DNA from: an uncultured Christensenellaceae bacterium
GTDB taxonomy: Bacteria > Bacillota > Clostridia > Christensenellales > MGBC116941
Length of the DNA stretch: 40,470 nucleotides
Direction of reading: 5' to 3'
Assembly: GCA_910585035.1 (NCBI GenBank)
Contig: CAJUEF010000006.1
Coordinates: 13,239-53,708, forward strand
The notes under the pieces were generated by a model. It worked only from the letters and a program-made list of their open reading frames with translations, was not told the DNA's origin and made no database searches. Position 1 is the first letter of the stretch. The number at the start of each line of letters is the position of its first letter. The position numbers and the translations under genes are program-made. Positions 24,897 through 33,097 of the stretch are shown here, one piece after another.

Positions 24897-25745
24897 ATGT
24901 TTGCAATAAAATTACACGATTTAGAAGCAGAAAAGGTGAAAGGTGAAAAATCAGGTCGTGATAGCAACAGCAGCGGAGTATTAATGAATTTAAACTTAGA
25001 CAGTATACGTCCTAACCCTTATCAGCCAAGAAAGATGTTTATAAATGAAGAGATATACAATCTAAGCCAATCCATAAAACAATATGGATTAATTCAGCCA
25101 ATTACAGTGCGCAAAATGAGCGATGGCGGTTACGAGCTAATTGCCGGTGAAAGACGCTTTCGCGCATGCCGCATGGCAGGCATGACGGAAATAATGGCTT
25201 ATGTAATGAACGTGCAGGAAGAAAAGAGCGCGGTTATGGCGCTTATTGAAAATATGCAAAGAGAAGACCTGCATTTTTTTGAGGAAGCAATGGCTATAGG
25301 TGAACTTATAAAGGAACACAAACTAACTCAGGAAAAAATTTCCCTTTCTCTTGGCAAAAAGCAAAGCACCATTGCAAATAAGCTTCGTCTTTTAAAATTA
25401 GATAAAGATGTAATGGATTTAATTATAAAATATGAGCTGACAGAACGCCACGCAAGAGCTCTTTTAAAGCTGGAAGAAACCCCTTTACAAAAAATGGTTG
25501 TAGAAGCAGTATACAGAAAAGGCCTTAATGTAAAACGTACTGAAGAGCTTATAGAGGGTATAATATCAGGCAGCAGCAACAAAAATAAATCATCTGCGGT
25601 AAGTAAATTTATATGTGATAACCGCATCTACATAAACAGTGTTAAAGCAGTGTATAACTCTATTAAAGAAAGAGGAGTAGATACAAATTTTGCAGTACAG
25701 GAGGAGGATGATAAAATAGTATTAAGTATAATTATTAATAAATAA
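24897..25745 (+). CDS. noc: ParB/Noc-like CTPase DNA-binding protein
   Basis: A 282-residue ParB-family protein. The N-terminal domain has LDSIRPNPYQPRK, GLIQPITVR and the CTP-binding GERRFRACRMAG; then ENMQREDLHFFEEA, a helix-turn-helix (LTQEKISLSLGKKQSTIANKLRLLKL), ELTERHARALLKL and a C-terminal dimerisation tail. The HTH reads KKQSTIANKLRLL, the form common in Noc, where ParB proteins usually have RSRPAVANSLRLL. Noc binds its own sites and keeps FtsZ rings off the nucleoid. An AAGGAG site lies 7 nt from the ATG. The usual oriC neighbours (soj, parB, rsmG, mnmG) are absent. A plain ParB role is the alternative. Confidence 0.85.
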   Translation: MFAIKLHDLEAEKVKGEKSGRDSNSSGVLMNLNLDSIRPNPYQPRKMFINEEIYNLSQSIKQYGLIQPITVRKMSDGGYELIAGERRFRACRMAGMTEIMAYVMNVQEEKSAVMALIENMQREDLHFFEEAMAIGELIKEHKLTQEKISLSLGKKQSTIANKLRLLKLDKDVMDLIIKYELTERHARALLKLEETPLQKMVVEAVYRKGLNVKRTEELIEGIISGSSNKNKSSAVSKFICDNRIYINSVKAVYNSIKERGVDTNFAVQEEDDKIVLSIIINK

Positions 25746-25776
25746 ACAATCAATAAAAACACCAATTATCACCCTT

Positions 25777-25808
25777 AGAAAGGCGGCAAAGCCGTCTTTC
25801 TTTTTTTT
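25777..25808 (+). terminator. Rho-independent terminator of the noc-like gene
   Basis: Stem AGAAAGGCGGC/GCCGTCTTTCT (one G-T pair), AAA loop, then a run of eight T residues. Confidence 0.92.
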
Positions 25809-25908
25809 AAAAAAATTTATTTTTCGTTATATAAATTTTTTAAATTTCATGAAAGTTTTTTCAAATTCTGTGCAAACTAATTATGAAAACACAAAGGAGG
25901 AATATAAA

Positions 25909-26067
25909 ATGCAGGCAAATAAATCTATCGGTTGTACAGTAGAGCAGTGTGCTCATCACTGCGGACAAGAGAACTTTTGTTCCCTTGAAAAAATCAATGT
26001 AGGTACCCACGAGAAAAACCCTACAAAGGTTGAATGCACAGATTGTAATTCATTTGTTTTAAAATAA
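25909..26067 (+). CDS. Small Cys-rich DUF1540 protein
   Basis: A 52-residue protein starting at the ATG 8 nt after AAAGGAGG; the frame is open 20 codons upstream but that start has no ribosome site. Six cysteines in the pattern Cx4Cx3Cx5C...CxxC (GCTVEQCAHHCGQENFC, VECTDCNSF) match DUF1540, a family common in Clostridia and thought to bind a metal. Function is unknown. It stands alone between two terminators. Confidence 0.85.
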   Translation: MQANKSIGCTVEQCAHHCGQENFCSLEKINVGTHEKNPTKVECTDCNSFVLK

Positions 26068-26086
26068 CCTTTTAAAATGACTACAC

Positions 26087-26130
26087 GCAAAAAGCCCTTT
26101 ACATAAGCAATGTAAGAGGCTTTTTGCATT
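26087..26130. terminator. Bidirectional terminator between DUF1540 and XRE genes
   Basis: GCAAAAAGCC (26087-26096) pairs with GGCTTTTTGC (26118-26127), and TTACAT with ATGTAA inside, giving an interrupted stem between two convergent genes. Confidence 0.8.
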
Positions 26131-26163
26131 TTGTTTATAAATATTTTCCATTTTAATTTTATT

Positions 26164-26400
26164 TTAATATAGCCCTTTAAAAAATTCTGATATATCCACA
26201 TTAAATATTTTCATTAAAGCGATTAATTCACTAACCTTTATATTCATTCTGTTGGTTTCAATTTTTGCGTAAGAGCTTTTGGAAATTTCAATTCCCATGA
26301 TATGTAATTGCGCTATAGCCTGGTCTTGGGTTAAATGTGCATCTTTTCGCAGTATCCTGATATTTTGACCAATATCCATGTCAGTTCTGATTTTCTGCAT
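26164..26400 (-). CDS. Small XRE/Cro-family DNA-binding protein
   Basis: A 78-residue protein that is almost entirely one HTH_3 domain: IGQNIRILRKDAHLTQDQAIAQLHIMGIEISKSSYAKIETNRMNIKVSELIALMKIFNVDISEFF. The start at 26400 has a GGGTGA site; the internal Met8 has none. The first helix-turn-helix segment (LTQDQAIAQL) and the IETNR turn are typical. No partner toxin or metabolic gene is next to it, so its target is unknown. Confidence 0.85.
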   Translation of the reverse strand: MQKIRTDMDIGQNIRILRKDAHLTQDQAIAQLHIMGIEISKSSYAKIETNRMNIKVSELIALMKIFNVDISEFFKGLY

Positions 26401-26498
26401 AAATCACCCGCATTACAATTTCGTTATAAAGAAATTTTTATTGATTTTATTATTTATTTTAAAACTAAAAACATTTATTAAGTACATTATATTAATTA

Positions 26499-26527
26499 AA
26501 AAACCCCATTTTAAAAATGGGGTTTTT
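26499..26527. terminator. Terminator downstream of the hydrogenase gene
   Basis: AAAAACCCCATTT (26499-26511) pairs with AAATGGGGTTTTT (26515-26527). On the minus strand the stem is followed by further T residues, so it fits termination of the hydrogenase transcript. Confidence 0.8.
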
Positions 26528-26545
26528 ATTAAAAGTTTTCTTTGG

Positions 26546-26577
26546 TTCTACCTTTCTTTTACAAAAGAAAGGTAGAA
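26546..26577. repeat. Palindromic intergenic repeat, copy 3
   Basis: A perfect 15-bp inverted repeat (left arm TTCTACCTTTCTTTT) with only a 2-nt loop. It shares the ACCTTTCTTT core with copy 1 at 14644 and is preceded by TTTTCTTTGG, similar to the flank of the copies at the right edge. It lies between the hydrogenase stop codon and its GC-rich terminator. Confidence 0.8.
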
Positions 26578-26580
26578 AAA

Positions 26581-28320
26581 TTATTTATGCTCTCCTCTTG
26601 GAGTATAAGTTGTATGCAACAGTTCATGGGCAATATGAGAGCCCGGTTTTTCCAAAAAGTCTTTATACAGCTTTTGAAGAGACGGATTCTCGTGAGATTT
26701 ACGCAGCGTCATAGCTTCATCCTCTTCATAAAGAGCCTTTGCACGAAGTATACTAGGGTTGCATTCCCTTAGCTGTTCAGTCGTAAGCTTTGGCTGACCG
26801 CCGCCGGTAACGCATCCGCCAGGACAGCCCATAACCTCAATAAAATGATAATCAGCTTCACCACGGCGCACTCTTTCCAGCAGTTCCTTAGCCCCCCCTG
26901 TGCCATGAGCAACAGCCACTTTAACAGGCATATCGCCAACCATAAGAGTTGCTTCCTTAACATTTTTAATGCCTCTAACAGCCTCGTATTCTATTGTTTC
27001 CGCTTCCTTGCCGGTGAGCACTTCAACAACGGTTCTAAGAGCCGCTTCCATAACTCCGCCTGTTGCTCCGAATATAACTGCCGCTCCTGTGTGGTCGCCG
27101 AGCATATCATCATAGCCTTCATTTTCCAGTGAAAGAAAATCAATGCCTGCTGTTTTAATCATATTAGCCAGTTCTCTGGTTGTAATAACAGCATCAACAT
27201 CCCTAATGCCGTCTTTATTTTCCATTTCAGGTCTTTGACGTTCATACTTTTTAGCAGTACAAGGCATAACGGAAACTACAAATAAATTCTCCGGCGCTAT
27301 GCCGCTCTTTTTTGAATAATAAGTCTTTATAACTGCACCAAACATTTCGTGAGGTGATTTACATGATGACAGGTTAGGAATAAGGTCTGGGAAATGATGT
27401 TCACAATATTTTATCCATCCCGGACTACAAGAAGTAATCATAGGAAGCACTCCGCCGTTCTGTACCCGTTCTATAAATTCCGTGCCTTCTTCCAAAATAG
27501 TAAGATCTGCGCCAAAATTAGTGTCAAACACCTTGTCAACGCCAAGAGCCCTCATTGCAGCAATCATCTTTCCTGTAACCCTGGTGCCAATAGGCAAACC
27601 AAATTCCTCACCAAGAGCAGCACGAACAGCAGGCGCCGCCTGAATTACCACGTGGGTTTTAGGGTCTTCAATGGCTCTCCATACAGCTTTTGTGCCGTCT
27701 TTTTCATAAAGAGCTCCAACAGGGCAGGCAATAATACACTGACCGCAGTTAATACAGTTGGAATCTGCAAGAGAATGTCCAAAGGCGCATTTAACTCTGG
27801 AATCAATTCCTCTGTTTTCAACCCCTATTGCATTGGTTTTCTGCACGTTCTGACAAGTGGAAACACACCTTCTGCACATTACACATTTACTGTTATCTCT
27901 CACAATTGAAGGACTTTTGTCATCAACAGGTTCAATCCTTGGCTGATTTCTGTATGGAATACTGTCAATGCCTACTTCAGCGCACAAATCCTGAAGCTCA
28001 CATTTCGTATTTCTCGGGCAGGTCAGACATTTTTTATTGTGGTCTGAAAGAATAAGTTCAACCATGGATTTTCGAGTATCTCTTACTACTTTTGTGTTAG
28101 TGAGAACTTCCATTCCTTCACTTACCCTGGTAACACAGGCAGGAACAAGCCCTCTTGCTCCTTTCACCTCAACAAGACATACCCTGCAAGCGCCTATTTC
28201 GTTAATTCCCTTTAAATAACAAAGAGTTGGAATGTGTATTCCCGCAGCTTTTGCAGCTTCAACTACAGTTGTGTTTTCTTCAACCGTAACTTCAATTCCA
28301 TTTATTTTTAAATTAACCAT
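26581..28320 (-). CDS. hydA: [FeFe] hydrogenase, group A catalytic subunit (HndD/HydA type)
   Basis: A cytosolic H2-forming or H2-oxidising enzyme, 579 residues. A [2Fe-2S] domain (Cys34, 45, 48, 62), a His/Cys-ligated cluster (His94, Cys98, 101, 107) and two [4Fe-4S] motifs (CVMCRRCVSTC and CINCGQCIIAC) lead to the H-cluster domain with TSCSPGW (Cys298), MPCTAKKYE (Cys354) and MGCPGGCVTGGGQP, then a small-subunit-like C-terminal tail. The usual second Cys of TSCCPGW, the proton-relay residue, is Ser299 here. Enzymes of this architecture often pair with NuoE- and NuoF-like subunits to bifurcate electrons between NAD and ferredoxin, but none are adjacent. Monocistronic, with a consensus promoter and a Rex-like site. 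Confidence 0.96.
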   Translation of the reverse strand: MVNLKINGIEVTVEENTTVVEAAKAAGIHIPTLCYLKGINEIGACRVCLVEVKGARGLVPACVTRVSEGMEVLTNTKVVRDTRKSMVELILSDHNKKCLTCPRNTKCELQDLCAEVGIDSIPYRNQPRIEPVDDKSPSIVRDNSKCVMCRRCVSTCQNVQKTNAIGVENRGIDSRVKCAFGHSLADSNCINCGQCIIACPVGALYEKDGTKAVWRAIEDPKTHVVIQAAPAVRAALGEEFGLPIGTRVTGKMIAAMRALGVDKVFDTNFGADLTILEEGTEFIERVQNGGVLPMITSCSPGWIKYCEHHFPDLIPNLSSCKSPHEMFGAVIKTYYSKKSGIAPENLFVVSVMPCTAKKYERQRPEMENKDGIRDVDAVITTRELANMIKTAGIDFLSLENEGYDDMLGDHTGAAVIFGATGGVMEAALRTVVEVLTGKEAETIEYEAVRGIKNVKEATLMVGDMPVKVAVAHGTGGAKELLERVRRGEADYHFIEVMGCPGGCVTGGGQPKLTTEQLRECNPSILRAKALYEEDEAMTLRKSHENPSLQKLYKDFLEKPGSHIAHELLHTTYTPRGEHK

Positions 28321-28362
28321 GACAGTATCCTTTCATGAATGTAATTTTAGATTTATACGCAA

Positions 28363-28391
28363 ATTATATAAGATAATATGTATTATGTCAA
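28363..28391 (-). promoter_or_regulatory. Consensus promoter of hydA
   Basis: On the minus strand TTGACA (28386-28391) and TATAAT (28363-28368) are separated by exactly 17 nt, a perfect sigma-A promoter 43 nt before the start codon. Confidence 0.85.
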
Positions 28392-28410
28392 TGAATTATG
28401 GTATAAATAA

Positions 28411-28428
28411 GCGTTAAGTTTTTCACAA
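28411..28428 (-). promoter_or_regulatory. Rex-like redox operator upstream of hydA
   Basis: TTGTGAAAAACTTAACGC on the minus strand matches 11 of 14 fixed positions of the clostridial Rex motif TTGTTAANNNNTTAACAA. It begins 20 nt upstream of the -35 box. Confidence 0.4.
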
Positions 28429-28541
28429 ATACAATGTGATTTTTTTGACAAATATCCTTTATTTACTAAAAAAACATCTATTAATTTAAAATTTATATTT
28501 ATGCGCTATTAGAATTTTTATTCAAGAATAAAAGTAAATAC

Positions 28542-29936
28542 CTATTGCTTAACATTTGCTTTTCTACGGATGTAATAAATATATCCCAAAGCGGATATTG
28601 TAATAAGAATATAAATTACTTTAAGAGCTAAGCTTCCTCTTATAAGATAATATATAACTATTAAAATACAGGAAGCAAGCAATGCAAGGGACATTTTTCT
28701 AAAATCATATATATTGCTTCCAAAGATTTTTTTAACACTGAAATAAAACATAAAGTACATTATAACATATGAAATAAGCGTGGCAACTGTTGCACCTATA
28801 TATCCATAACGCTGAATAAGAAAGTAATTCATTACAACATTAGCAACGCCTGCAATAAACGTATTTATAAACACTACACCGGTTTTCTTTAAATAATAAA
28901 GATAATTGGAATATATAACATAACCATAAAAAATTATATAACTGAATATAAGCATAAATGTAATTGAATACAGGTTTCGGTAATAAGCCGGGAAAATAAA
29001 CATTATATTGTCTATAACGAAAGTGTAAACTAAAGAAATAGAAATCAGCAAAAAAGTATTATGGCTAATCATTTTGTTAATTGTATCGTAATTTTCATCT
29101 CCCAAAAGTTTATAAAACCTTGGAATAAAGCTTTGATTAACTGCAGTAACCAAAATGCTTAGCACCATTGCAAGATTGTGGGAAAAAGTATAAAGCGCTG
29201 TGTCTGACGTTCCTATCATGTCATTTATCATAAAACGGTCTAAATAATTAAGTAAAAAGCCGCTTATAGTATGAAGCATAAGAGGCGCAGAATATTTAAT
29301 TGCGGGAGTTATTATATTCCATTTAATTCTAAAACGAATATGATACTTGTAAACAAAATAAGCAACTGAACACACACAGGAAATAAATGATAGGAAAAGT
29401 TTAGCTCCAATAAACGCATAAATTCCTGTCTCCGGAAACAAAAAATATGTTCCAAGAGCAACGCCAAAAACCGACACGCTATATATAATAGATATTATAC
29501 AATAAGATACCTTTTGCTCTGTTGCCACAAACACCGCATGAAGAATATCAAAATTAGACATAAATATTGCTACTAAAATACCAAGGGATATTAGCCCTGT
29601 AGGCACGCTGTAAATTTCTTTAAACTGCATAACAACTACAATAACCAAAAGCAGCAGCAAACTAAAAACAGCAAGAAAAGAAACTATTGACTCTATTATA
29701 TCTTTTATATTTGCATCCTTATCAAAAAACATTCGGGTAATATAATTTCTGGTTAAATCCAGGCTGGCAAATACAACGGCAAGAGTGAGTATTGAATTAA
29801 AAAGAGTTATTTGTCCATATTGAACATCTGTTAGAAAATAAGAAAGAATAAGGAGTATCCCATAGGAAGACCCTTTATTTACCAGCTCAGAAAGTATATA
29901 ATACCATTTGGCGTCTATCCTGTTAAAAGCCTTCAT
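28542..29936 (-). CDS. Polysaccharide repeat-unit flippase, Wzx-like (MOP superfamily)
   Basis: A 464-residue integral membrane protein with about 12-14 hydrophobic segments and no soluble domain. The N-terminal YYILSELVNKGSSYGILLILSYFLTDVQYGQITLFNSI and the central NYLDRFMINDMIGTSDTALYTFSHNLAMVLSILVTAVNQSFIPRFYKLL are typical of Wzx/RfbX flippases of the polysaccharide transport family, which move undecaprenyl-diphosphate-linked repeat units outward. An AAGGAG site precedes the ATG. It ends an operon with a Wzy-like polymerase and the WecB-WecC-TagA genes, which supports a Wzx/Wzy-dependent glycan. The symbol is withheld because specificity is unknown. Confidence 0.85.
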   Translation of the reverse strand: MKAFNRIDAKWYYILSELVNKGSSYGILLILSYFLTDVQYGQITLFNSILTLAVVFASLDLTRNYITRMFFDKDANIKDIIESIVSFLAVFSLLLLLVIVVVMQFKEIYSVPTGLISLGILVAIFMSNFDILHAVFVATEQKVSYCIISIIYSVSVFGVALGTYFLFPETGIYAFIGAKLFLSFISCVCSVAYFVYKYHIRFRIKWNIITPAIKYSAPLMLHTISGFLLNYLDRFMINDMIGTSDTALYTFSHNLAMVLSILVTAVNQSFIPRFYKLLGDENYDTINKMISHNTFLLISISLVYTFVIDNIMFIFPAYYRNLYSITFMLIFSYIIFYGYVIYSNYLYYLKKTGVVFINTFIAGVANVVMNYFLIQRYGYIGATVATLISYVIMYFMFYFSVKKIFGSNIYDFRKMSLALLASCILIVIYYLIRGSLALKVIYILITISALGYIYYIRRKANVKQ

Positions 29937-30040
29937 TTGTATAAACTCCTTAAAATATAAATCCTTATTTTTTTCTGTTTCTTTTATTCCATATTTTATG
30001 ATCTGGATGTACTAATAATATTTGTAAAGCTCTTTTTATG

Positions 30041-31954
30041 CTAATTGTTATTTTCATCCTTATATGAATTTCTTATTTTATCTTTAATGTCAATATATAT
30101 CCCCTTATTTGCAAGGCGGCAATAACAATAATACATTACAGTTATGAGAGCTATATTTATTGAAACGCTTGGCGTTAAAATTGCATGGCCTGCCATAAAT
30201 GCAGAAGTACCGCTTAAACCAATTGCTATAAAAAGCAGTACAGGCAACGGATACATAAAAATATTTATTTTAACTTTTTTCATCAACATCCAGCTTCCAT
30301 TTAATATGCAGAAAAAATAAACCGCAAAATAAAGAATAAAGCCAAACACTCCAAAAGTTAAAGCTATTTCAATAAAATCCATTTCAAATCCGGATATATC
30401 CCCGCCATTATAATTTATAATATATCCGGTGCCAAAAACAGCCCTTGGAATTGTAATATCCGTATCCTCCAAAAAAGTACTTAATCGTGCGCTTCTTCCG
30501 CTAAGCCACACATTTATAAAAGATACATTTGGTTTTTCCTCAGTAATTATACTCTGGTCAATATTATTTTCAGCCTTAGGAATATAATGTGGATTATTAG
30601 AAACAAATATTATTCCGTTTTTGCGAAGCATTATCTTTTTTTCAAAAGATGATTGGGATACGGAAAGACCGTGATCTAAAGGATATTCCTTTTCAATACC
30701 ATCTATATATATCTTCATGGAAACACTATAGGTCATGTCTATTTGTAAAAATTCTGATGCAAATTTTCCGTTTATACCCGAAAATGCGGAGCTGAATTCC
30801 GTTTCCCTTTCATTTGCAGTATTTCTTACATAACCATCGTTTAAAGGAAATTCAAATCTTTCACCGTCATTATCAGTAAAAACAATATATTTTGATATAA
30901 ATGAAGGATGCCCCAAATCGAAATATTTGGGATAAAAATATCCTGACACGTGTACATATTCTTCGTTTATAAGCATTTTAACACTGCCAAAATAACTATT
31001 ATCGTCATAAAAAGCCGATGATGCATGCCTATTTGCAATTTCTTCGGGAATCTGGCTTTCTTCGGTTTGAGATGAATAGAGAGTTATAGTATTTTTTAAA
31101 TCCGCCTGCCATAAAATATTTTTCACAGCAGGGAGCTGCCTGTAACATATACAAGAAATAATAATAACAGCAAAAAGTATCCCTGTGCCAACAATGCTGC
31201 CTTTTCTTTTAACCGCTGAATATAATACATAAGCCAATATTATCAGCAGCAAAATAACAAATATAATAAGAGAAGCCTTAGTCCCAAGGCATGCGATTGT
31301 AAAAACCTGTATACAAAGAGTAGTCAGGTTAAAATAACTCTGTTTATTTATATAGTTGATTATAGGAACAGTAAGCAATATTATCATAGAGGATGAAATT
31401 TCATTTCCCGATAAAAACCAACCGCTTATACCGGTTCTGTATTTCTCTGTGCCATACATGGAAAATGCCGTTTTTGTAACTATTGAAAGTATGAAAACAA
31501 CGCCTATGGTAAATACAAGAGTATTGAGGATTTTTAACAATTCCCAAAAAAGCTCAATGGCTCTTTCATGGCTTGCTGAGCATGTAAATATATTATAAAA
31601 TGCCAATATTGAATAAGGAAATACAGCTGTTCTCAAATAATATCTTACATTTGTAAACAAACTGCCATCCATAAAATACACTGTGAATATAAGTTGCACT
31701 GCAAACATCAATGTCAGCAATATTGCAGCTATACGAATTTTTTTACTGCCATATATAAACACATAAAGAACTGCAAGGGCAAGGAAACCAAAACGGGCAA
31801 TCATTCCTATACTTATAGATATTCCAAGCAGTTTTACGGAAATAGTAGTAAGCAAATCCACTGCTACCTGCAATGCAACAAAAAGTATTATGAGCTTTTC
31901 TAAAAAGCTTTGCTTATTATTTTCAATTGTAGAAAAATCCCATATAAAATTCAT
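30041..31954 (-). CDS. O-antigen polymerase/ligase-like membrane protein (Wzy-like) with a large outer insert
   Basis: A 637-residue polytopic protein with about ten membrane segments before and after a long hydrophilic stretch (about residues 272-527). Family cues are GWFLSGNEISSSM (178-190), followed by TKASLIIFVILL, and the block FGTGYIINY...FEMDFIEIALTFGVFGFILYF near 507-543, which matches the G.G....E.D......GxxG pattern of Wzy and O-antigen ligases. Polymerases usually have an outer loop of 50-100 residues; here it is about 255, rich in beta-type sequence (VHVSGYFYPKYFDLG, KMLINEEY). Likely role: joining repeat units outside the membrane. Only 6 nt separate it from wecB. Confidence 0.8.
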   Translation of the reverse strand: MNFIWDFSTIENNKQSFLEKLIILFVALQVAVDLLTTISVKLLGISISIGMIARFGFLALAVLYVFIYGSKKIRIAAILLTLMFAVQLIFTVYFMDGSLFTNVRYYLRTAVFPYSILAFYNIFTCSASHERAIELFWELLKILNTLVFTIGVVFILSIVTKTAFSMYGTEKYRTGISGWFLSGNEISSSMIILLTVPIINYINKQSYFNLTTLCIQVFTIACLGTKASLIIFVILLLIILAYVLYSAVKRKGSIVGTGILFAVIIISCICYRQLPAVKNILWQADLKNTITLYSSQTEESQIPEEIANRHASSAFYDDNSYFGSVKMLINEEYVHVSGYFYPKYFDLGHPSFISKYIVFTDNDGERFEFPLNDGYVRNTANERETEFSSAFSGINGKFASEFLQIDMTYSVSMKIYIDGIEKEYPLDHGLSVSQSSFEKKIMLRKNGIIFVSNNPHYIPKAENNIDQSIITEEKPNVSFINVWLSGRSARLSTFLEDTDITIPRAVFGTGYIINYNGGDISGFEMDFIEIALTFGVFGFILYFAVYFFCILNGSWMLMKKVKINIFMYPLPVLLFIAIGLSGTSAFMAGHAILTPSVSINIALITVMYYCYCRLANKGIYIDIKDKIRNSYKDENNN

Positions 31955-31960
31955 AATCCT

Positions 31961-33079
31961 TTACTCCGATAACAGATTTGAATATTTATCTATAATTATA
32001 TCAACAATGCGTCTGGAAGCAAAACCGTCTCCGTAAGGATTACATGCCTTGCTCATTTTTTCGTATTCATTATTATCCCTAAGAAGCTCATCTACAAGAC
32101 TGAAAATAGTATTTTCCTCTGTTCCCGCAAGCTTAAGAGTGCCGGCAGAAATTCCTTCCGGGCGTTCTGTAGTATCTCTCAGTACAATTACAGGCTTGCC
32201 AAGAGACGGAGCCTCCTCCTGAATTCCTCCGCTATCTGTAAGAATAATATGAGAACGGCTAAGAAGATTATGAAATTCTATTACATTAAGGGGCTCTATA
32301 AGCCTCACTCTTTCAATTCCCTTAAAAATCTCATCTGCAACTTCCTTTACTTTGGGGTTTAAATGCACAGGATAAACCAGTTTAACATCGTCATACTTTT
32401 CAATTATACGCCTTATTGCACAAAACATACGGCGCATAGGCTCCCCTAAATTTTCTCTTCTGTGAGCCGTAAGGGTTACAAGGCGGCTCCCCTTTGCCCA
32501 TTCCAAAACAGGATGAGTAAAATCTTCCTTAACCGTTGTTTTAAGGGCGTCTATTGCCGTATTCCCAGTAACATATATACTGCCTTCCTCTTTTCCTTCA
32601 GAAAGCAGGTTTTCTTTGCTCCTCACGGTTGGAGCAAAGTGCATATCCGCCACAATCCCCACAAAGCTTCTGTTTATCTCTTCAGGAAACGGGGAATATT
32701 TATTATAGGTTCGCAGCCCCGCTTCTACATGCCCAATAGGTACTTGATTGTAAAACGCAGCCAGCGCTCCGGCAAAGGTTGTTGTTGTGTCTCCATGAAC
32801 AAGGATTATGTGAGGACACACTTCTTTTATAACTTTTTCAATATCTTTAAGCGCCATTGCAGTAATATCAGACAAAGTCTGACCCTGCTTCATTATGTTT
32901 AAATCATAATCCGCCTTAATATTAAAAGCATCCATAACTTGGTCCAGCATTTGGCGGTGCTGTGCTGTTACACATACTATAGTCTCAATTTCATCTCTTG
33001 ATTTAAGCTCTTTAATCACCGGCGCCATTTTTATAGTCTCCGGGCGCGTCCCAAATATTACCATAACCTTTATCTTCAT
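31961..33079 (-). CDS. wecB: UDP-N-acetylglucosamine 2-epimerase, non-hydrolysing (WecB/MnaA)
   Basis: Interconverts UDP-GlcNAc and UDP-ManNAc in the cytosol. KVMVIFGTRPETIKMAPVI, HGDTTTTFAGALAAFYNQVPIGHVEAGLRT, LTAHRRENLGEPM and LTDSGGIQEEAPSLGKPVIVLRDTTERPEG are all intact family motifs, and 372 residues is the normal length. The GHVEAGLRT block separates it from the hydrolysing NeuC copy at 15591. It is followed by the polymerase and preceded by wecC, so its product should be oxidised to UDP-ManNAcA or used directly by the TagA/WecG transferase. Confidence 0.96.
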   Translation of the reverse strand: MKIKVMVIFGTRPETIKMAPVIKELKSRDEIETIVCVTAQHRQMLDQVMDAFNIKADYDLNIMKQGQTLSDITAMALKDIEKVIKEVCPHIILVHGDTTTTFAGALAAFYNQVPIGHVEAGLRTYNKYSPFPEEINRSFVGIVADMHFAPTVRSKENLLSEGKEEGSIYVTGNTAIDALKTTVKEDFTHPVLEWAKGSRLVTLTAHRRENLGEPMRRMFCAIRRIIEKYDDVKLVYPVHLNPKVKEVADEIFKGIERVRLIEPLNVIEFHNLLSRSHIILTDSGGIQEEAPSLGKPVIVLRDTTERPEGISAGTLKLAGTEENTIFSLVDELLRDNNEYEKMSKACNPYGDGFASRRIVDIIIDKYSNLLSE

Positions 33080-33097
33080 TAAACAATTCCCTTAAAA

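Noticed and set aside
28421..28440. TCACA-N7-TGTGA inverted repeat as a CRP/FNR site
   Set aside because: The half-sites are in the wrong order for CRP (TGTGA-N6-TCACA); the overlapping Rex-like match fits better.
28510..28541. AT-only hairpin after the Wzx-like gene as a terminator
   Set aside because: TTTTATTC-AA-GAATAAAA has almost no GC and lacks a clear T run, so termination is not supported.
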